This document shows positions 12,677 through 25,133 of a stretch of 64,000 nucleotides of DNA, piece after piece (the stretch's first letter is position 1; each line of letters starts with the position of its first letter). Under the pieces are notes generated by a model. That model was given only the letters and a program-made list of their open reading frames with translations, was not told the origin of the DNA and made no database searches. The DNA lies in the NCBI RefSeq assembly GCF_004379255.2, contig NC_056037.1, forward strand, positions 37,731,012 to 37,795,011, in the 5' to 3' direction. Made by a program: the position numbers and the translations under genes. The stretch comes from Salvia splendens. Its lineage: Eukaryota > Streptophyta > Magnoliopsida > Lamiales > Lamiaceae.

Positions 12677-13036
12677 TCAAGCTCTGAAGCACAAAAACTG
12701 GTGGTGATGCGCGTCGTGGTGGTGGTGGAGGTGGTGATACGACGTCGCATCCTGGTCAATCAAGCCTCTAACCTGGCGAAACTCCTCCACGTGGCAGGGG
12801 ATATTGATCGCGCCTTTCTGATCGAAGCCGTACTCCTCCTCCGCCTCCCTGAGCAGCTCCGTGAAGAGCGGGTGGTTCACGTACATCACCGGGATCACGA
12901 ACCGCTGCTGCTCCGCGCCCTGCCCCACCGTAATCGCCACGCATCCCCTCGGAATACCCCGCCTCCCGCCGCCGTGCTGGAAATGAAAATTGAGGTGATG
13001 GCCGCCGCTGCTCTTCAGATCTCCGCCGCTTCCCAT
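12677..13036 (-). CDS. SAUR: SAUR-family auxin-responsive protein
   Basis: Intronless 119-residue frame read leftwards from the ATG at 13036. It has the SAUR core: RGCVAITVGQ, RFVIPVMYVNHPLFTELLREAEEEYGF and GAINIPCHVEEF. SAUR proteins are small auxin-induced regulators, many of which promote cell expansion by inhibiting PP2C.D phosphatases; that role is family knowledge. The short N-terminus before the core resembles the SAUR32-like group. Oddities are a Gly/His-rich N-terminus and a His-rich C-terminal tail (about nine His within 15 residues). A TATAAATA box on the minus strand at about 13240-13250 supports promoter placement. Confidence 0.93.
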   Translation of the reverse strand: MGSGGDLKSSGGHHLNFHFQHGGGRRGIPRGCVAITVGQGAEQQRFVIPVMYVNHPLFTELLREAEEEYGFDQKGAINIPCHVEEFRQVRGLIDQDATSYHHLHHHHDAHHHQFLCFRA

Positions 13037-13907
13037 GGTAATTGAGATTGTATGTACAATTTCGAGCCGAAGAAGAGGAGAGAGATCAAGAGGAGAAGGA
13101 GAAGGGCCAAGGATCGGAGGCGGAGACGGCGAGCTTGAAGCGCGTCAAGGCGGAATCGGTTAGGGATTTGTGGATGTTGCAGGTCATGATATGGAGGATT
13201 TGGGGATTTTTGAAGAGATGAAGATGAGGAAGAAATGGAGACGTATTTATACACGCGTTTGCGATGGGTTTCTTAAAGTATACGCGAAGGCAGTGGGGTT
13301 TCTACTTCTGGAAGAAAACATCAAAGTTTTTGCCACATTATAATATTTCTAGAATTATAATAAATGATTTAAAACTCAAAATTAAGACATAACTGAAAAT
13401 AAACGGTCATATGAATGAAATATAAAATACCATAATTAGATTTCTATTGAGGGAGTGTTTCCCAAAAAAATTGATGAAATTTTGTACGAATTGGTCCTGA
13501 AGTCGTTCTTAGTAAATAGAAAAGTGTGTCGACTTAGCAATCTTAGATTTGATGCGGTGGACCTTGAGATAAGTAATCTGTCGTGGGTGGCTGCCGAGCT
13601 AGAGCCCACTCCATCATCAAAAAAATTAGTTGTCGTTTGCTTCATAGTACTTGATTACCGCATACACATCATGCATTTCAAGAACGACCAACATAATTAA
13701 TAAGTGTGCACTGGAAGTCTGTTCAAAGTCCTTTCACACTACAGCTTATTTGAGCAAATAATGTTCTTTCTAACACAGACATATATAACATTTGACACGA
13801 CATGAAACAAAAGCGACAATCGAAGAGAGGATTTTAATCTCTTGTCCGTTGTCTGCTACATAGGTGGAATCAACCTTGCAAGCATCTTATTTTAGTTTTA
13901 TAAAGCC

Positions 13908-14122
13908 ATGACACAAAAGCTACATGTTTATGCTTTAATATTTAACAAATGACAAATTATGTCAACATTTCGGAACAAAAAAATATGAATGCATTATATT
14001 GTTGATATAAATGACATGACATGACACAAAAGCGACATGTTTTATGATCTAATATAAATGATGAATTACATCAACATTTCGGAACCCAAAAAATGAATGC
14101 AATATGTTTTTGATATAAAGTG
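13908..14122. repeat. Tandem duplication, about 115 bp
   Basis: Two adjacent copies, each with ATGACACAAAAG, then CAACATTTCGGAAC, then ATGAATGCA and TTGATATAAA. Noncoding. Confidence 0.7.
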
Positions 14123-15888
14123 GGTACTTTAGATTTTAATTAAATATTTTTCTTGAAAATTTATAATTCGCAGTATAAACTAATCAATTAATTTAGACAT
14201 AAAGAAAAATAGCATTAAATTTGGGTGTATTAATTTAAGTGTAAACTGTGACACATAAATTTATATTAGTGACTTGTGATATTGAAGAAATGGAATACCC
14301 GCCGGTTGTATATAAGTCAAAATGAGACATGGTCATAATAAGATGTAATGCGTTTTGTTGGTGGAAAAGCATAATATATTTCATGTGCTATTCAATTATG
14401 ACCTTTCCATTTTCTTTACTTGTTCAATCTCTCTATCCACTTGCCAAATGCCCTCAACATAAAACTAACTCAAATAAGCCCCTCCACCTTCACGAGGAGC
14501 TATAATTAGCATTTCTAAATATTTTATAAATTCATTGGTATAAATTAATGGAATTAATAAAATGGGAATTTAATGAAATTAGAAATAAAATGATTGTGTG
14601 AATGGAATAATATTTACTTTGCTTGGTATATATGGTTATGGAATGAATATAGGAATGCAATAAAACTTGAGGTATACTCCTATCATAGTATTTCTTTGTA
14701 AGTGCAACGGCTAGTATTGGAATTACAATAATAATAAAATTATCTTTCATGCATAATCTATAATATAAATATGAAAAGTATATAATGATTATGTCATATT
14801 TAATTAGATTTATGACAACTAATTTTACATGTATATAAAGAAATCATTTGGAGATTTCATTTTATTATTTTAGCAAGTTATATTTTTTTACGATGCTTAT
14901 TAGTGCATTTTATTTTATAATATAAATTAATTTAAACTATATAACATTTATTTAAATATTTATTATTATCGAATATATTTTTACATTTATTTTGGTACAG
15001 TATTTTATTTTTTCTTTCACAAAAATGTTACCTTTTGTTTAAATTATTCAATATTCATTAGTAGTAATATTGTTATTAATTAAGCATTAAAAAATATTTT
15101 ATAATATTTTATAATATAAAAAAAATTACTTCATTATTATTACTTGGCACAGTACATGTATCAAATTTGAGCTCCTTTGAGTGATTTGTTGCCGACAAAA
15201 TCATATATTATCCTCCCCACAATTAAGGCTATATTATAACACAACATTTACTTTGACCCTTCTGCTTTTTTTATTCAAAATATTCTACATAGTAGAAGAA
15301 ATAAACAGTAGTGCATAAAAAACACCTATATAATTAGTCTAAGAGCAGCAGTAATTAAAAAATTAATAAAGGAAAACCTTTGTATTTGATCAACTGAACA
15401 TTTTGACTGGGTAAAATTAAAATTAAAAGCTATATAAAGCAAATGAGTCACAACTCACAATTCATAACTAACTGAGCAAATGAGGCAAATTTCTTATGCT
15501 GCAACTTAATAAAGAAATCAATGAGCTGGTCGATTACTTTAAAATAATTAAGCTACGAAAAGAGCATTACTTCTCCATATATTAATTGGTCAATTACTCT
15601 TTCTTAAGAGGTCCCAATTCATCTGGAAATATATGCGACATTATAGTTGTTGTTTTCAAATTGGAGATGAGTTTCATCTGAAAATCAGTTAATTAGTTAA
15701 TAACATTACCAGTTTATCCTTTTTCATATTTTCCATTTTCGCAACGATTTGATTTTACCAAATTTGTGAAACATACCCCCAAAAAATTCATAATCATATC
15801 GATATTTAATCAATTAAAGAATAAAGTTTGACCCTTGAAAACCAATATAACACCCATTTGAATAAAAAAGTTCATAACAGAAAAAATA

Positions 15889-16085
15889 CTCCCATCCACC
15901 CAAGATTTTAGGAAATGTTAGAAAAACAATTGAATATATTAAGAGAAAAGGCAACAATAGTAATAATAAAGAGAGAAGAAATAATTAAATGTGTTAACAA
16001 AAATTTACTTTAAAAAAATAAAATGTAACATCTTTTTCAGGATAATAAAAACGAAAAATGTGACATCTACTTAGGACAGAGGGAT
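15889..16085. mobile_element. Stowaway-like MITE
   Basis: Begins CTCCCATCCACCC and ends, in inverse, GACAGAGGGAT, flanked by TA on both sides. About 197 bp and AT-rich inside. It resembles the CTCCCTCCGTCC-type Stowaway/mariner MITEs that recur in this window, with diverged ends. Confidence 0.6.
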
Positions 16086-16281
16086 TAGTTATTCAGAGAA
16101 AAGAACTAAGGCAGATAACACACTCACATAATCAATAGTATAGCAAGATGATAAATGAAGTCTTTCTCATTGTAGATTAATAAAAGCTACATCATCAAAA
16201 TTCAGAACATTAGCAAAATCTTGAATTATGTAGATCAAGTCTCATGAACAAACCAAAAACAAGACTGAACCACCTAGTAAT

Positions 16282-17633
<1,352 letters not shown>

Positions 17634-18534
17634 TTTGGCTCGTCAATATTCAGTTCTACCTCGGGGATTTTTTTCGCGCAACGGCGATTTATGTGTTGAG
17701 GAGAAAATGCAATTAGGGTTTTGCTGTGGTGGCTGGCTTTCATTAGTTGGGCTCGACCCCCAATCGCGGGCCGTATACATTCCTGAGGCCCAAAAAGAGA
17801 AAAATACGTTCCTAAAACTAGAGACTTCGAGACCGACATCTCATATAGATTGAATCAAATTATACAATCCTAAATTATCTATTTTAATGGGATGAAGGGC
17901 ATATTAGTGAACACGTATACTTTCATAATTTCATTTAATATGAAATTTGTTGGGCGACACTTTCATATGCTCGAATGTAGTTGTGCACAGTCATATATTA
18001 GACAAATCGAGCTTTGCTCATATTCGAGTTCGATTCAACTCCATAAAAGTTTGAGCTCGGCTTTCAATATAACTATTGAGCTCAGTTTAAGCTTGGTCCA
18101 TGTGATTCTTGAGAAAATCATATTCGAGAGCTTAATTTTAAGCTCGACTTGTGTGATATTTATATAAATGACGTTCGAACTCGGACTTGTTAAAAGCTTG
18201 TTAAAGTTTTTAGAAATGTTCAAAATGTACTCTAAGTTCGGAGCGGATCTCCAAAATGTACTCTCAATTCAAGATTGAGCCATGTGATTCTGGTTAAAAA
18301 TATTTAAAAGCTTGTAAAAGTTGTGAGTAGATGGAGTAGGAATTGTGGAGTAGGTGATCTGCTTCGCTCTAAATTAAACTTATTTACCATGCTCCATCAA
18401 ATATTTGACTAAAGTCGTGTGCATACTCGACTAGATGATAGCAAATAATCTCAATTAGCAAGCTTGCGAACATATTCATTAACTAACGAATCAAAATATG
18501 CAAGTAGGAATAGGAAGAACGAACAAGTTGCCGA
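17634..18534. other. Intergenic region between UBQ-RPL40 and the retrotransposon
   Basis: Probably the original shared upstream region of UBQ-RPL40 (minus) and PGL (plus), now cut off from PGL by the retrotransposon. From about 18000 to 18300 there are recurring AGCTCG/GAGCTC strings, a decayed low-complexity repeat of unclear origin. No gene supported. Confidence 0.5.
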
Positions 18535-18539
18535 CTAAC

Positions 18540-19492
18540 TGATAAAGGTTCCTTGTGAGGGAAACCTTCCATGTGCCCAAGAAATACCCAAAGCGGTGTT
18601 TGATTTCAATTTTTTTGTGTTTTCAAAGATAAAGTAAAGATAAAGAGCCTAGCCTCCAAAAACTAAACTCAAAATGGTTTTGGATGGAGAGAAAGAAGGT
18701 GAGAAGAAAGTGTAAAGAAGGAGGAATCCTCTTTGAGGACCTATGACCTCCCACAAAAAGATGTGGGCAACCCTAGGCTACTTTCACCCAAAGCAAATAC
18801 TCCATTGGCTCCACATTCATGACTACACAACCATAAATGCATACCTATACTTGATTTAGCCAAATGAACATAAAACAAGCAACCTACAATGTAGGAATTT
18901 GGATAGAAATCTCACATGGGAGATGCTCTCAAAGGAGTCTTCATAATAACATTCATCAAAGTCTGCCCTTAAAGTCTTACAAAAAGGATATTTATAGTTA
19001 GGGTTGGAAACCCAAGAAAAGGGCTAAAAACACAAGGAAAATCGGATGTAAAAGTTGAATCGCCCGGCCGGGCGTTTTGGGAAAGTGAAATCGCCCGGTC
19101 GGGCGAACTTTCTGGATTCGGCGCTGCTTCTTCAAACGCCCGGTCGGGCGTTCTGGGATGGTGAAATCGCCCGGTCGGGCAAACTTTCTGGACTGTGGAC
19201 GATGCTCAGCGCACAAACGCCCGGTCGGGCGTTCTGGGATGGTGAAATCGCCCGGTCGGGCGAACTTTCTGGACTGTGGACGATGCTCAGCGCACAAACG
19301 CCCGGTCGGGCGTTTTGGAGGTGTGGATTCGCCCGACCGGGCATTCCATCTGCCTCCTCCATTCCCCTCCTAATGAAGTTTGAAACGCCTTCCCGAAGCC
19401 TTTGTCTCATTGATCTCGTGACGGGCCTTCCGGGCAGCTTAAGGGGAGTCGTGGTCGGGTCAGCCCGGGCCTTGGACTTCCCGTTTATATCA
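18540..19492 (-). repeat. 3' LTR of the retrotransposon
   Basis: 953 bp, same length and apparently same sequence as the copy at 25134. Its U3 part (19000-19492) includes the end of the pol frame and the palindrome array. A minus-strand TATAAATA lies at about 18988-18996, preceded by AACCCTAA. Confidence 0.95.
19061..19343. repeat. Array of eight 14-bp CG-rich palindromes in U3 (3' LTR)
   Basis: CGCCCGGTCGGGCG or one- to two-base variants begin at 19061, 19092, 19137, 19168, 19218, 19249, 19299 and 19330. Spacing is 31, 45, 31, 50, 31, 50, 31: four pairs with exactly 31 bp inside each pair. The larger unit is 81 bp, repeated from 19137. Upstream of the LTR TATA on the transcribed strand, so in enhancer position. 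The region left of 19345 to 19135 is also translated as the polyprotein tail. Confidence 0.95.
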
Positions 19493-22305
19493 TCCTCTCC
19501 CTCTTGAGAAGGATTTGTCCTCAAATCTGGGTCGTCCCCTACAAAATCAAACGGGCTCAAGTCAGCCACATTAAAAGTACAACTCACGTTATACTCACCG
19601 GGAAGATCAATGATGTAGGCATTGTCGTTCACACGCTCTAGGACCATAAATGGGCCATCCCCTCGCGGGGCAAGCTTGGATTTTGCTTTGTCGGGAAAAC
19701 GTATTTTCCGAAAGTGTACCCAAACCCAATCTCCGGGGTTGAACAACATTTTCTTTCGCCCTTTGTTCACCCTTTGAGCTACTTGTTCCCCCATCTTGCG
19801 GATTCGTTCTTGCACTCGAGTGTGCAAGTCTTGTACAAACTTGGCCTTCTTCATCCCACCTACATCAACCATATAAGACAAAGGCAAATCGGCCGTGGAC
19901 AAGTCCAACGGGGTGAGTGGATTGAAACCATAGACAACCTCAAAAGGAGATTGTTGGGTGGTGGAATGTATGGTCCTATTATAAGCAAATTCGGCTATAG
20001 GCAAACATTCTTCCCAAGAAGTTTTATTTTCAAAAACCAAGGCACGGAGAAGAGTTCCCAATGAGCGGTTTACGACTTCCGTTTGACCATCCGTTTGGGG
20101 ATGTGCGGTGGTAGAGAAAAGAAGTTTGGTGCCCATCCTACCCCAAAGCGTTTTCCAAAAGAAACTCAAAAATTTGACGTCTCTATCACTTACAATAGTT
20201 CTCGGGACCCCATGGATTCTTACAACCTCCTTGAAAAATAAACTAGCAATGAATTTGGCATCACTTGTCTTCCGACATGGAATGAAGTGAGCCATTTTGG
20301 AAAACCTATCCACCACCACAAAGATGCTATCATTTTTCCGAGGAGACATTGGGAGACCTAGAACAAAGTCCATGGACAAGTCTACCCAAGGATGTGTAGG
20401 AGTAGGCAAAGGGGTGTAAAGACCATAATTGTTAGATTTAGACTTGGCTTGCCTACACTCTAAGCAACTACTACAAAACTTTTCAACATGCTTCTTCATG
20501 CAAGGCCAAAAGAAATGCTCACTTAGTATGTCAAAAGTTTTAAGCAACCCAAAATGACCCATTAGGCCCCCTAGGTGAGCCTCCTTAATCAACAAGTTTC
20601 TCAAAGAGCATGAAGGTATGCACAACCTATTCTCTCTAAAAAGATAGCCATCCAACTTATAGTATTTATCAAAAGCACCTTTTTCACAAGCTCCGTAAAT
20701 AGAAGAAAAGTCATGATCATGCTCATAAAGGTCTTTAATAAACTCAAATCCAACATATTTGGAGGCACACATAGTAAGCACACGCTTTCTCAAACACACG
20801 GTATCACTCACAAGTAAAGTGCCATCATGCAAGGTCTCAAAAGGCTTCCTAGAAAGAGCATCGGCAACCACATTGTCCTTTCCCTTCTTGTACCTAATGA
20901 CATAGGGAAAAGTCTCTAGGAAAACACTCCATTTAGCATGCCTTTTATCAAGTTTATGTTGACCTCCTAAGAACTTAATAGACTCATGATCCGTGTGTAT
21001 CACAAACTCCTTGTGCATCAAGTAGTGCTGCCAATTCTCAAGGCAACGGACTATAGCATACAACTCCTTGTCGTATGTGGGGTAGTTCAATTGGGCTTGA
21101 TTTAGTTTTTCCGAGAAGTAAGCTATGGGCTTACCCTCTTGCATGAGAACTCCCCCGATCCCCACACCACTTGCATCACACTCAAGTTCAAAAGTTTTAT
21201 CAAAATTGGGGAGTGCTAGTAAGGGAGCATGCGTGAGGTCATTTTTCAAAGTACTAAACGCTCTCTCTTGCTCCTCCCCCCACTTAAACTCAACATTTTT
21301 TTTGACAAGGTGGTTCAAGGGTGAAGCTTTTGTGGAAAAATCCCTAACAAACCTCCTATAGAAGCTAGCAAGGCCATGAAAGGACCTAACCTCACTCACA
21401 TTCCTAGGTGTTGGCCATTCCCTAATGGCTTTCACCTTTTCCTCATCTACCCGCACTCCTTCCTTTCCCACAACAAAACCAAGAAACACAACTTCCTCAA
21501 CACAAAAAGTGCATTTAGGCAACTTGGCATATAAAGTATGCATTCTCAACACTTCAAGCACATTCCTAAGATGACTAGCATGCTCTTCAACACTACGACT
21601 ATAAATCAAGATATCATCAAAATATACCACCACAAATTTCCCAATAAAAGGACGAAGTACATGATTCATCAAACGCATGAATGTAGAAGGGGCATTAGTC
21701 AAACCAAAAGGCATCACAAGCCATTCATATAAGCCAAATTTGGTTTTGAAAGCGGTTTTCCATTCATCTCCCTCTTTCATGCGAATTTGGTGATATCCAC
21801 TAGCCAAATCAATTTTAGAAAAACATATAGAGCCACAAAGATCCTCTAACATGTCGTCTAACCTAGGTATAGGGTGTCTATATTTGATGGTGATTTTGTT
21901 AATTGCCCTACAATCTACACACATCCTCCAACTTCCGTCCTTCTTAGGTACAAGAATGACGGGTACGGCACAAGGAGATAGAGATTCACGAATTAGACCT
22001 TTGGCAAGGAGTTCCTCGACTTGCCTTTGTAGCTCTTGTGTCTCCTTGGGGTTCGCCTTGTATGCGGCCCGGTTTGGGAGTGATGATCCCGGCAAAAGGT
22101 CAATTTGATGCTCGATCCCCCTCATGGGAGGGAGTTCACTCGGGAGTTCTTCCGGGAATACATCTTCAAATTCCTGCAACACACTTTGGACAATCAAAGG
22201 ATACGGGTCAAGGTTAGTAGCTAAGCACAAATCCTTACGGACCACGAGGAGAACGGAGGGGTGATTGTTTAGTGCCCACCCAAGGTCGGTTTTACTAGCT
22301 ATCAA
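19132..22305 (-). CDS. Retrotransposon pol: RT, RNase H, integrase, with LTR-encoded tail
   Basis: Long frame of about 1,057 codons, open upstream to about 22392; the first ATG-independent start shown is a TTG, so the true start depends on fusion to gag. Reverse transcriptase with [14 protein letters not shown] and the YFDDILIYS active site (YXDD); RNase H beginning [16 protein letters not shown]; integrase with the zinc-binding HX..H/CX2C region ([22 protein letters not shown]) and catalytic Asp in [11 protein letters not shown], Asp in IVSDRDVKF, and the Glu in the [11 protein letters not shown] segment. About 120 C-terminal codons lie inside the 3' LTR and include the [11 protein letters not shown] motif and a 27-residue repeat. 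The pol frame is +1 relative to gag. Confidence 0.93.
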   Translation of the reverse strand: MIASKTDLGWALNNHPSVLLVVRKDLCLATNLDPYPLIVQSVLQEFEDVFPEELPSELPPMRGIEHQIDLLPGSSLPNRAAYKANPKETQELQRQVEELLAKGLIRESLSPCAVPVILVPKKDGSWRMCVDCRAINKITIKYRHPIPRLDDMLEDLCGSICFSKIDLASGYHQIRMKEGDEWKTAFKTKFGLYEWLVMPFGLTNAPSTFMRLMNHVLRPFIGKFVVVYFDDILIYSRSVEEHASHLRNVLEVLRMHTLYAKLPKCTFCVEEVVFLGFVVGKEGVRVDEEKVKAIREWPTPRNVSEVRSFHGLASFYRRFVRDFSTKASPLNHLVKKNVEFKWGEEQERAFSTLKNDLTHAPLLALPNFDKTFELECDASGVGIGGVLMQEGKPIAYFSEKLNQAQLNYPTYDKELYAIVRCLENWQHYLMHKEFVIHTDHESIKFLGGQHKLDKRHAKWSVFLETFPYVIRYKKGKDNVVADALSRKPFETLHDGTLLVSDTVCLRKRVLTMCASKYVGFEFIKDLYEHDHDFSSIYGACEKGAFDKYYKLDGYLFRENRLCIPSCSLRNLLIKEAHLGGLMGHFGLLKTFDILSEHFFWPCMKKHVEKFCSSCLECRQAKSKSNNYGLYTPLPTPTHPWVDLSMDFVLGLPMSPRKNDSIFVVVDRFSKMAHFIPCRKTSDAKFIASLFFKEVVRIHGVPRTIVSDRDVKFLSFFWKTLWGRMGTKLLFSTTAHPQTDGQTEVVNRSLGTLLRALVFENKTSWEECLPIAEFAYNRTIHSTTQQSPFEVVYGFNPLTPLDLSTADLPLSYMVDVGGMKKAKFVQDLHTRVQERIRKMGEQVAQRVNKGRKKMLFNPGDWVWVHFRKIRFPDKAKSKLAPRGDGPFMVLERVNDNAYIIDLPGEYNVSCTFNVADLSPFDFVGDDPDLRTNPSQEGEDDINGKSKARADPTTTPLKLPGRPVTRSMRQRLREGVSNFIRRGMEEADGMPGRANPHLQNARPGVCALSIVHSPESSPDRAISPSQNARPGVCALSIVHSPESLPDRAISPSQNARPGV
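19493..19505 (-). promoter_or_regulatory. Polypurine tract
   Basis: AAGAGGGAGAGGA on the element strand, immediately before the TGAT start of the 3' LTR; this is the plus-strand priming site. Confidence 0.88.
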
Positions 22306-22378
22306 ACATTCCTTTCCCCCTCTTGTTTGTGGGTGCTCTCCTTTGGGCGCTTTTATTTTTCTCTCACCACCCCCACTC

Positions 22379-24349
22379 TCACTTGGCTTTTTTTAGCTCA
22401 CATTCTTCTACTAGCCTTTTTTCCCTATCTCTCTCTCTTTCCTTTTGTAGATGTTGGCTAGCCTCAAACACGGCACTAGGTAGCAATGGCTTCAAACGAA
22501 CCTTCAACCCGTTGAGCATGTAGAAATACTCATTCGTGAAGCCATTTTTGTAGGCCCTTCTATCAAACTCCCATGGCCTCCCTAGCAAAACATGACATGC
22601 CGTCATAGGAATGATATCACATAGGATGTCTTCCTCAACTTCTCCAATCTTCAATGGAACTTTGCATTGAGCCTTCACCCTCAACTCTCCGGAGTCCCCT
22701 AACCATTGCAATTTGTAGGGGTTTGGGTGTTTAAGTACCTTCAATCCCAACTTGGCCACCAACCGGTCACACACCACATTTGTACAACTCCCTCCATCTA
22801 TGATGACCAAGCACGTCTTGGACTTCACCTTACACTTCATATGAAAGATGTTGCACCTTTGCTCCTTATGCTCCTCAAGGTTGGGTTGTACATTGAGCAT
22901 TCGGAGTACAACCATAGCCCTTAAGGGTGTATCTTCTTCTTCGCCACTAGAAAAAGCTATGTCGGTGTCCGGGCTCACTTCTTTAGTGCCCACACCCTCC
23001 CCATCTTCTTCATCTTCCTCACTATACACGCTACCATCTTGCCCGATAACCATTACCCGTTGGTTTGGGCACTCGCGTGCATAATGGCCATACCCCTTGC
23101 ACTTGAAACATTGAACCTTCTTGTCTTCCATAGGGGCTATAGCTTTAATAGGTTGAGTACCCGGTAGAGCCTTCGCGATCGGCCTCCCTTGGGTGTTTGG
23201 ATTGGCCATGTTTTCCACCTTCTTGCCGGGAGCACTCCACTTGCTAGTCCCCGTCCCTCCGGTTTGGCTAGACGCCCATTTAGCCCGGCTAGAAACCAAC
23301 TCCTTACTTTGCCTCTCAAAAGTGTCGGCAAACCCAATCACCTCGTCCAAGGAAATTCCCCTCAATGCCTCCACTTGCACCTTGTGCTTCAAGTTGATGT
23401 TAAGGCCATGGATAAATCGATCTTGAGTCGCCTCTTCTCGCTCCTCCACCCCTACCTTGCTCATCAATGATAGGAGTTCATAGTAGTACTCCATTACGCT
23501 CTTCGTCCCTTGCTTCAAATCTTGAAACTCCCCTCGAAGTCGGAGGAAATAGGACTTTGGTACAAAGGTAGTCCTCATGAGCTCACACAACTCCGCCCAC
23601 GAACCCACTTCCCCTCCCCTAACCATCCTTCTCCTCCTCATCGTATCATTCCACCATGTATCCGCATTGCCACGAAACTCGGCTATTGCCACCTTCACCT
23701 TATCACCTTCCAAAAAGTTATGGAGTGAGAAAATTTTGCTCATTTGTGACTCCCATTCCAAGTAGGCCTCGGGATCAAACTTGCCGTGGAACTCGGGAAA
23801 TGTGTGCTTGATAGACTTGGTGGGATCATCATACCGCGGCTCCATCTCCTCCTCATAGTTTCTATATCTTCCATGCCTACCATTCCACCCATGGTGCCCC
23901 ATGTTTCCATTTCCTCTTCCGCCCATCATGTTCCCGAACCTACCATTCCTATTCCCATTCCGTCCTCCTCCTTGTCCCCCGCGCCCCCCATGATCGTACC
24001 AACCATATGGCTCTTCCTCTCCATTACTCCCCTCGGAGGCATCATGATGTGTGTGATTGCTCCTAGGGGTGTTTGACCTTGATAGTCGCACGGCCTTCAA
24101 AGCGTTGAGCTCGTCGTGGAGAAAAGTTTGGTTTTCATGGATGGATGCTTGGTTCACCTTGAGTTCCTTCAAATCCCCGAACATAGCATCTTGAGTGACA
24201 TGCATTGTGGTTTGGCCTTCTTTTAGATCCCTCAAATCCGTCATAATTTTTTCCATCAAGTTTTTCAACTCATCCCCCGCCACACTAAGACTCGTGCTCG
24301 CACCCGGTTGCGGATCCCCCATCGTGGTGGATCTAGTACGAGGTGGCAT
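22379..24349 (-). CDS. Retrotransposon gag and aspartic protease
   Basis: 656 codons. Order: low-complexity Gly/Asn/Arg-rich region (about 120-160), retrotrans_gag core with [17 protein letters not shown] and the WWND and [11 protein letters not shown] motifs (about 190-320), CCHC zinc knuckle [15 protein letters not shown] (about 410), acidic linker, then a retropepsin-like domain with the [12 protein letters not shown] active-site segment (about 520) and [11 protein letters not shown]. Gag packages the RNA and the protease cuts the polyprotein. It ends at a TGA right after an A7 run; pol continues in the +1 frame, so the two products are separated unless frame is changed. Confidence 0.93.
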   Translation of the reverse strand: MPPRTRSTTMGDPQPGASTSLSVAGDELKNLMEKIMTDLRDLKEGQTTMHVTQDAMFGDLKELKVNQASIHENQTFLHDELNALKAVRLSRSNTPRSNHTHHDASEGSNGEEEPYGWYDHGGRGGQGGGRNGNRNGRFGNMMGGRGNGNMGHHGWNGRHGRYRNYEEEMEPRYDDPTKSIKHTFPEFHGKFDPEAYLEWESQMSKIFSLHNFLEGDKVKVAIAEFRGNADTWWNDTMRRRRMVRGGEVGSWAELCELMRTTFVPKSYFLRLRGEFQDLKQGTKSVMEYYYELLSLMSKVGVEEREEATQDRFIHGLNINLKHKVQVEALRGISLDEVIGFADTFERQSKELVSSRAKWASSQTGGTGTSKWSAPGKKVENMANPNTQGRPIAKALPGTQPIKAIAPMEDKKVQCFKCKGYGHYARECPNQRVMVIGQDGSVYSEEDEEDGEGVGTKEVSPDTDIAFSSGEEEDTPLRAMVVLRMLNVQPNLEEHKEQRCNIFHMKCKVKSKTCLVIIDGGSCTNVVCDRLVAKLGLKVLKHPNPYKLQWLGDSGELRVKAQCKVPLKIGEVEEDILCDIIPMTACHVLLGRPWEFDRRAYKNGFTNEYFYMLNGLKVRLKPLLPSAVFEASQHLQKERERDREKRLVEECELKKAK

Positions 24350-25113
24350 TCACAATGGTACCTACAATAAGAAATAAAAAAAAACTAGGATCTAGTCCTA
24401 AGGGTTAGTAAAATCCACACTCACACACACAAGAAGGGGAGATTTTAGTAAGAACTCACTTCCCAATTGGTAATCCCACCCCCAATTCACTCACCAATGT
24501 CACTCGGAAAAAGGCTTAGAATATAGTGAGGGCTAGGTTCACTCACTCTCAATATCCAACTTCCAAAATGCAAGCGCTAAGACAAATCAATCAAGGTATA
24601 CACATAGGCAATATAACCAAGCAAGTAAGGCCAATCAAGCATGTGAAAGTAAGGTTCAATGCCTAAGGAAGCTAACAAACAAACTTAGTTGAGCTGAAAA
24701 TTTATGTAACTCTTGGCTGATCTTTAGGAAATTTTTTTGATATGGCTACCCAACCCCAAAATTGATGAAACTTGGTAGATAACAAGATTAAAGGGTTTAG
24801 AAAGAGGGAAAAATATCCCCAATATAGCAGGTTTTCGAGAAGACCCTCGATTTTACGTTTTCCCCAAATCTGTCAAACTAGGGCACAAAACAGGGCAGCA
24901 ACTTCACACATTAATTTGACCTATCAAATGATAGAATTTTTGGCTGAGATTTTTCAGGACAATAGTTCATATATCAAGGTTCATGCACACCAAAAATCAG
25001 CTCAATCCTACAACAATTGACCAATAAACAAGCAAAGGCTAAAACAAAAGAAATAAGGAAAAACAAGGAAAATGAAATTTCATAGAGGTTTAAAATCAAA
25101 CACTTGGTAGGCA

Positions 25114-25131
25114 CCTAGGCTCTAGATACCA
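25114..25131 (-). promoter_or_regulatory. Primer-binding site, tRNA-Met type with one extra base
   Basis: Starts two bases inside the 5' LTR. The minus-strand sequence TGGTATCTAGAGCC matches the usual plant tRNA-Met primer site TGGTATCAGAGC except for one inserted T after TGGTATC. Confidence 0.8.
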
Positions 25132-25133
25132 AA

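Larger units (their letters stand above)
13256..16281. other. Intergenic region between SAUR and UBQ-RPL40
   Basis: AT-rich spacer without a supported gene. It contains a duplicated segment at 13.9-14.1 kb and a Stowaway-like MITE at 15.9-16.1 kb. An 81-codon frame at 13455-13700 shows no recognisable domain. Confidence 0.5.

Noticed and set aside
19061..19343. CRISPR-like array (short repeats with regular spacers)
   Set aside because: Spacers are themselves repeated, lengths alternate 31/45-50, and the array is part of a plant LTR coding sequence.
19055..19507. Plus-strand frames in the LTRs (also 25649-26140) rich in Arg/Pro/Gly
   Set aside because: They are translations of the palindrome array on the strand opposite to pol and repeat exactly in both LTRs; no start context or domain.
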